Source of the DNA: Clostridia bacterium
Lineage (GTDB): Bacteria; Bacillota; Clostridia; Oscillospirales; CAG-272
DNA: 37,606 nucleotides
Assembly: GCA_024404975.1 (NCBI GenBank)
Contig: JAKSPH010000006.1
Span: 1-37,606 of the forward strand
Reading direction: 5' to 3'
The notes beneath the pieces are model-generated. The model was given only the letters and a program-made list of their open reading frames with translations. It was not told where the DNA came from and did not search any database. A program made the position numbers and the translations under genes. How positions within the stretch are numbered: the stretch's first letter is position 1; each line of letters begins with the position of its first letter. Shown here piece after piece: positions 34,145 through 37,606 of this stretch.

Positions 34145-34987
34145 TCAGACTGTGCCGGTGATGACAAGTGTCGAAACGCCGGGAGTGGTGCGCCACTCGC
34201 CGTTCGCCTGTTGGTCGTAGGTCGCCGCCGGAACAGTGATGACACCGGGCGCCGTCGTGAAAGTGCCGTTCGTGTAGGTGTACTGTCCCGCCGTCAGAGG
34301 AGTTCCGTTCAGCGTTGCGGTGAGGTTCGTCAGAACCGGATTGAAGGTATCCGTCAGCACGACACCGGTGTCCGCCGTTGCCGGAGCGTTTCCGTTGTTC
34401 TGGATGTTGAACGTGTAGGTCAGCGTTCCGTCCTCGGAAACGGGAACAGGCGACACGTTCTTGGTGATCGTGAGCAGGGGTCCCGTGACTGCGTTTACGG
34501 TCGCAACGTCCGTCAGTGTTTCGGCAAGGCCTCCGCCGCTCACCGTTACGGTGTTGTCGATCTCACCGTTGATTGCGGGGGAAGCAAAGCGGTTGGGCGT
34601 CGCTTCGTAGATGAGGAGAATATTACCGCCTGCGGGGACGGTAAGACCGTTCACCGTCAGAGGATCTGTCTGTGCGATGGCAGGCGTGGGTTGCAGAACG
34701 CCGTTGGAATACAGTTGGAGCGAGTCCGCGGTATACGTCAGAGGCGTTACCGGGGTACCGGTAGCCACGTACTGACCGAGATCGTCCGAAACCGTGATAC
34801 CCGTCAGGGGATTGTTTCCGGAATTGACGAGGCTCACGACGTAGGTGGTATCTTCACCGATGCTGTACGTGTTGACAAGCGAGGATTTTCGGACGGTCAG
34901 AGGATCGAGAATTTCACCGACTGCAATATTGGAATTGACAGTCTGACCGTTATATGAGAGGGAGGCTTGGTTGGTAAAGGTTGCCAA
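34145..34987 (-). CDS. DUF11 repeat protein, no signal peptide
   Basis: 280 residues. It is Thr/Asn/Val-rich, with no cysteine or histidine and only two lysines. Two DUF11 (Ig-like) repeats are visible: one starting LTVRKSSLVNTYSIGEDTTYVVSLVNSGN (about 31-60) and the second LTITKNVSPVPVSEDGTLTYTFNIQNNGN (about 171-200). Unlike most DUF11 proteins it has no signal peptide or cell-wall anchor. Similar 280-residue proteins occur in spore-forming Clostridia, as I recall them, with no known function. A spore or cell-surface role is an inference. The TTG start at 34987 is backed by GAGGTGATT (35000-34992). Confidence 0.82.
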   Translation of the reverse strand: MATFTNQASLSYNGQTVNSNIAVGEILDPLTVRKSSLVNTYSIGEDTTYVVSLVNSGNNPLTGITVSDDLGQYVATGTPVTPLTYTADSLQLYSNGVLQPTPAIAQTDPLTVNGLTVPAGGNILLIYEATPNRFASPAINGEIDNTVTVSGGGLAETLTDVATVNAVTGPLLTITKNVSPVPVSEDGTLTYTFNIQNNGNAPATADTGVVLTDTFNPVLTNLTATLNGTPLTAGQYTYTNGTFTTAPGVITVPAATYDQQANGEWRTTPGVSTLVITGTV

Positions 34988-35036
34988 ATCGAATCACCTC
35001 AATAATTACTTCTTTGCGGTGTGAACGCCGCATTAT

Positions 35037-35064
35037 CAGTTTATGAACGCTGATCCGAAACCGT
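35037..35064 (-). promoter_or_regulatory. Possible SigK-like promoter for the DUF11 gene
   Basis: Minus strand AC (35064-35063), 17-bp spacer, CATAAACTG (35045-35037). The sigma-K consensus is AC, then about 17 bp, then CATAnnnTA; one position differs. No sigma-A promoter is visible in this interval. Short consensus sites arise easily by chance. Confidence 0.3.
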
Positions 35065-35098
35065 GTGAATACAATTCGTTTATTTTGTCTTAAACTAC

Positions 35099-35127
35099 TT
35101 GACAAACGCGGAAATATATGGCATAAT
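35099..35127 (+). promoter_or_regulatory. Sigma-A promoter for the lipoprotein gene
   Basis: TTGACA (35099-35104), 17-bp spacer, CATAAT (35122-35127). Confidence 0.87.
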
Positions 35128-35160
35128 ATATACACAATAATAAAAAAGGAGGTTTTTTCC

Positions 35161-35490
35161 ATGAAAAAGATTCTTTCTCTCGTTCTCGTCCTGACCCTTT
35201 GCTTCGGTCTGGTCGCCGTCCTCGCTTCCTGCGCACCTTCTGGTGAGTACAAAGACGTCCTCGGCGCCAGCACCTATGAGTTCAAGGGTTCCAAGTACAC
35301 CTTCTCCGTCCTCGGATCCGATCCCGTAAAAGGAAAGTTCAAGATGGGTAAAGACGACAACGGAAATCAGACCATCACTCTCATCCCCGAAGGTGCTGAA
35401 GACGGAATTCCCGTTTCTTTCTCTACCGGCAAGGATGACAAGCTCGGCAATTACATCAAGATCGCAGGCGTTTCTTACTACAAGAAGTAA
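35161..35490 (+). CDS. Small secreted lipoprotein, unknown function
   Basis: 109 residues. The signal peptide is typical: KK, a hydrophobic core, and the lipobox L-A-S-C with C24 as the lipidated residue. The mature 86 residues are hydrophilic, Lys/Gly/Asp-rich and probably beta-strand-rich (YEFKGSKYTFSVLGSDPVKGKFKM). It should sit on the outer face of the membrane. AAGGAGG (35146-35152) with an 8-nt gap is a near-perfect ribosome site and the promoter is strong, so expression may be high. It is a single-gene unit with its own terminator. The function is unknown; the repeated K-G-S/K and ITL-P pattern matches no family I know. Confidence 0.88.
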   Translation: MKKILSLVLVLTLCFGLVAVLASCAPSGEYKDVLGASTYEFKGSKYTFSVLGSDPVKGKFKMGKDDNGNQTITLIPEGAEDGIPVSFSTGKDDKLGNYIKIAGVSYYKK

Positions 35491-35504
35491 TCCTTTTTGT
35501 AAAC

Positions 35505-35536
35505 AAAAACACCGGGGTTCGCCCCGGTGTTTTTTA
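35505..35536. terminator. Bidirectional terminator
   Basis: ACACCGGGG (35509-35517), TTCG loop, CCCCGGTGT (35522-35530), with A-rich and T-rich flanks. It serves the lipoprotein gene and the converging HAD gene. Confidence 0.93.
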
Positions 35537-36148
35537 TATGATTTTTTGATCGGTCAGAAATGTTTCCGCGTCGGCGGCATTCCCCGTGAAGCGGAAAGCG
35601 CGGATCCCGAATTCCCCGGCACCGCGAACGTTCTTCTCGCTGTCGTCGATGAACACGACGCGGGATTTGTCAAGCCCGTACCGCGAACAAAGGAGAGAGA
35701 AGATCTCCCGCGACGGTTTGACCGCACCGACTTCGGCAGAGAATACGCAACCGTCGAAGAGCCGGAGGATCGGCACGTCGGTACTGTGTTCCGCGAAGTG
35801 ACGGCTGATATTGGAGAGCAGGTAGAGTTTTCTCCCTGCCTTTTTTATTTTTCCGATGAGTTCGCGCATTCCCTCGATCTCCGGCAAATTCTTTTGCCAG
35901 TTGTCGAGCGCGAGAGCGGCTGCGGGAAGGAGTCGGGCGGGGACGCGTCCCGCGACGTCGAAAAGAATCTCCTCATGCGTGATCGTTCCGTCGTCGAGCC
36001 GATCCCAGTATTTGCGGTCGAACAGAACCGAGCATAGCAAAGAGAAGTCCGCATCCGCGGGATCCAGAAACGGCGCGACCATCACGGACGGCTCAAAACG
36101 GACGAGGACTTGCCCGAAATCAAAGATTACAGCTTGACAGTTTTCCAT
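35534..36148 (-). CDS. HAD-superfamily hydrolase, YihX-like
   Basis: 204 residues. Motif I is FDFGQVLV with nucleophile D10 and a glycine at the second-aspartate position, the form seen in YihX-type sugar-phosphate phosphatases. Motif II is LLSNIS, the motif III lysine is in GAVKPS, and motif IV is FIDDSEKNV. It probably dephosphorylates a sugar phosphate. The ATG at 36148 follows the stop of the upstream gene by 3 nt, so the two are translated together. GGATTG is a weak ribosome site, which fits coupling. It ends at the terminator shared with the lipoprotein gene. Confidence 0.88.
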   Translation of the reverse strand: MENCQAVIFDFGQVLVRFEPSVMVAPFLDPADADFSLLCSVLFDRKYWDRLDDGTITHEEILFDVAGRVPARLLPAAALALDNWQKNLPEIEGMRELIGKIKKAGRKLYLLSNISRHFAEHSTDVPILRLFDGCVFSAEVGAVKPSREIFSLLCSRYGLDKSRVVFIDDSEKNVRGAGEFGIRAFRFTGNAADAETFLTDQKII

Positions 36149-36151
36149 ACT

Positions 36152-37606
36152 TCAATCCAATTTTCTGACGGTGATTTTTCCGTCGGTCGTGCGGAATTTC
36201 AGCACGCCGCGCTCCCCGGTCAGGGCATACGTGCCGACAAGCCCGCCGTCACGGCGAACCTCGTAACGTCCGGAAGCCAATCCCGCGAGATACCCGTCCG
36301 CGGCTCCGTGAGAGATCTCAAAGGACACGTCGTCCCCGTCGGCGAATACGGCAAGATACTTTCCGATCCGCACACCGGTACAATGTTCTCCAATCAATCT
36401 TTCCGGCACCGGAACTTCCTGTGCGCCGTTGTCCGCAACGACGTAAGCCATGAGAAAATCATTCTCCGCGCTCGCGGTTTTCGGTTGGACGAGAACGCGT
36501 CCCCATTCTCTCGGTTCGGCACCGTTCGGCGGGAGAAGTGTCCTGCCGCATTCCGGCAGATAGAAGGTGCGTCCTTTTCCGCCGATTGCGGAAACTTCAC
36601 AGTCATCTGAAAGAATATGCAAAGTTAAGTTTGCGTTTCCGTTGTCGATCTTCACTGTGTTCCCAACGATCTTCGGTTCAAACGGTGCTTGCAAAAGGTA
36701 TGTTTTTTTGAAATCTTTGTCTTTTGCGACCACTTTGTCGCAGGTCAGGAACAACATGGGAACGCCGTCGTCTTTCGTAAAGACGGTCAGCATCTGCCGC
36801 TTGACGAGGTCGGCCGTACCTGCCGGATAGGCGTTCGTGATATCTCCGGCGAGATAGGCAAATTCCGCACCGCCGTCGGCATAATAACCGGCTCCTTTGC
36901 CGATCACTTTGGCAAAGTCGTATTGTTCACTCATCCACGGACCGAGGAAGGTCGATTCCGGAACGTATCTCTCGCCGCCGGAATAGAACAGCCCCTCGCG
37001 GTTCACGATCTGTTTCCATTCGTTGTACACGGGTTCTATTTCCGCGAGTGCGGGATTGTAGATCAGAAGTCCGTTGTGCGCCACCGTTGCCCGATGGAAG
37101 AAGTAGTGCTGATCCGATCCGTAACCCGAATACAGTCCGCCGTCACCGGTGAGCAGTCCCTTGTAGTAGAGTTGGAAGGTGCCGTGGTCGGCGTGGTCGT
37201 GGTTCGCCATAGACCTCTCGCCGATCTTCATATACGCGATGGCGGGACGGCGGTCAAAGCGGTTGCGCACGGTCACCGTTCCGAACGGATAGGCGGTTTC
37301 CGCGACCGTGGGAAATCCGTCGTAGCGGTTTTTCGCCGCGTTATTGTTGTCCGATGAAAGAATGAGAAATTCCGTAACGTTCACCTGCGCAACGCCGTTT
37401 CCGAATTTACGGAATCCGTCGGTGTAGTGTTTCGCCTGCGCGCGCAACCCCGCGTCGCCGTAGAGATGCCCGCATTGCAGAGCGAACGAGGCATAATTCG
37501 CCCCGATCTTGAGCGCATAGATGTCGCCGGTGAGAAAGGCGTTACCGTCCTCCGTCTCCTGCGCGAACATATTTCTCGCCACGGTCGCCTGTCCGTCGGC
37601 AAACGG
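36152..37606 (-). CDS. Heparinase II/III-like protein (5' partial)
   Basis: The frame is open from the right edge to a TGA at 36154-36152, giving 484 visible residues. The N-terminal part, and any signal peptide, lies outside. The visible N-terminal portion resembles the alpha-toroid end of polysaccharide lyases (ALQCGHLYGDAGLRAQA). The conserved heparinase II/III centre follows: ANHDHADHGTFQLYYKG and LTGDGGLYSGYG, with the histidines likely to lie in the active site. The C-terminal half is beta-sandwich-like. It may cleave an acidic polysaccharide by beta-elimination; the substrate is unknown. Its last codon nearly touches the HAD gene, forming an operon. Confidence 0.85.
   Translation of the reverse strand, partial: PFADGQATVARNMFAQETEDGNAFLTGDIYALKIGANYASFALQCGHLYGDAGLRAQAKHYTDGFRKFGNGVAQVNVTEFLILSSDNNNAAKNRYDGFPTVAETAYPFGTVTVRNRFDRRPAIAYMKIGERSMANHDHADHGTFQLYYKGLLTGDGGLYSGYGSDQHYFFHRATVAHNGLLIYNPALAEIEPVYNEWKQIVNREGLFYSGGERYVPESTFLGPWMSEQYDFAKVIGKGAGYYADGGAEFAYLAGDITNAYPAGTADLVKRQMLTVFTKDDGVPMLFLTCDKVVAKDKDFKKTYLLQAPFEPKIVGNTVKIDNGNANLTLHILSDDCEVSAIGGKGRTFYLPECGRTLLPPNGAEPREWGRVLVQPKTASAENDFLMAYVVADNGAQEVPVPERLIGEHCTGVRIGKYLAVFADGDDVSFEISHGAADGYLAGLASGRYEVRRDGGLVGTYALTGERGVLKFRTTDGKITVRKLD

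Noticed and set aside
34131..34148. Tandem GTTCAGAC repeat at the end of the DUF11 gene
   Set aside because: Only two copies of 8 bp, giving two in-frame stop codons; likely chance.
1..37606. CRISPR arrays, tRNA or rRNA genes, insertion sequences, prophage, toxin-antitoxin or defence genes
   Set aside because: I looked on both strands and saw no spaced direct repeats, transposase, integrase or RNA-gene patterns. By-eye inspection could miss a diverged tRNA; tRNAscan-SE would settle it.

Overview
The window looks like a chromosomal contig from a Gram-positive bacterium of the Bacillota, most likely class Clostridia. I cannot fix the order from sequence alone. The signs are RemA (DUF370), a four-cysteine zinc-ribbon L32 in a yceD-rpmF unit, the yicC-remA-rpoZ-priA-def-fmt-rsmB-rlmN-rsgA cluster, a DUF5685 plus J-protein pair, a YugP-type zinc protease, strong AGGAGG ribosome sites, and sigma-A promoters that nearly all have 17-bp spacers. 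Base composition is moderate, roughly half GC by eye. Coding density is high, no intergenic gap exceeds about 210 bp, and I saw no tRNA, rRNA, CRISPR array, insertion sequence or prophage gene. The window is mainly housekeeping chromosome.

Layout. 1-1444 (+): the end of a WYL-domain regulator overlapping a HAD phosphatase. 1512-2295 (-): yceD-rpmF behind a strong promoter and a structured leader. 2552-5477 (+): an RsuA-type pseudouridine synthase and Tex. 5498-10783 (+): DUF5685, a J-protein with a cysteine-rich tail, a small membrane protein, rimO, pgsA and an FAD oxidoreductase, closely packed and ending at a terminator. 10839-14707 (-): a PnuC-like transporter with an extra N-terminal domain, an acyltransferase carrying a zinc ribbon, and a GltS-type symporter. 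14879-18891 (+): an ITPase-type pyrophosphatase, a TRIC-family channel, rpsO and pnp; the last two have leaders with inverted repeats. 19083-19283 (+): a 66-residue acidic protein whose start codon lies in a 12-bp inverted repeat. 19361-20668 (-): a CPA2 antiporter.

20876-24174 (+): an AlaA-like aminotransferase, then an archaeal-type aspartyl-tRNA synthetase with an RpiB-family protein. 24318-34102 (+): one long probable operon, nrdR-yicC-remA-rpoZ-priA-def-fmt-yugP-rsmB-rlmN-rsgA. It joins nucleotide-reductase control, RNA polymerase, replication restart, N-terminal formyl-methionine chemistry and ribosome modification or assembly. 34145-34987 (-): a DUF11 repeat protein without a signal peptide. 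35161-35490 (+): a small lipoprotein. 35534-37606 (-): a YihX-like HAD phosphatase after a heparinase II/III-like protein that runs off the right edge.

Translation-related functions dominate: L32, S15, YceD, RsuA, RimO, AspRS, Def, Fmt, RsmB, RlmN and RsgA. I found no clear new multi-gene system. The best candidates for new biology are small: the leader structures of yceD, rpsO, pnp and the 66-residue gene; the DUF5685/J-protein/membrane-protein set; the PnuC fusion operon; and the DUF11 protein with a possible late-sporulation promoter. Ten genes use GTG or TTG starts, each chosen by its ribosome site or by overlap with the gene before it.
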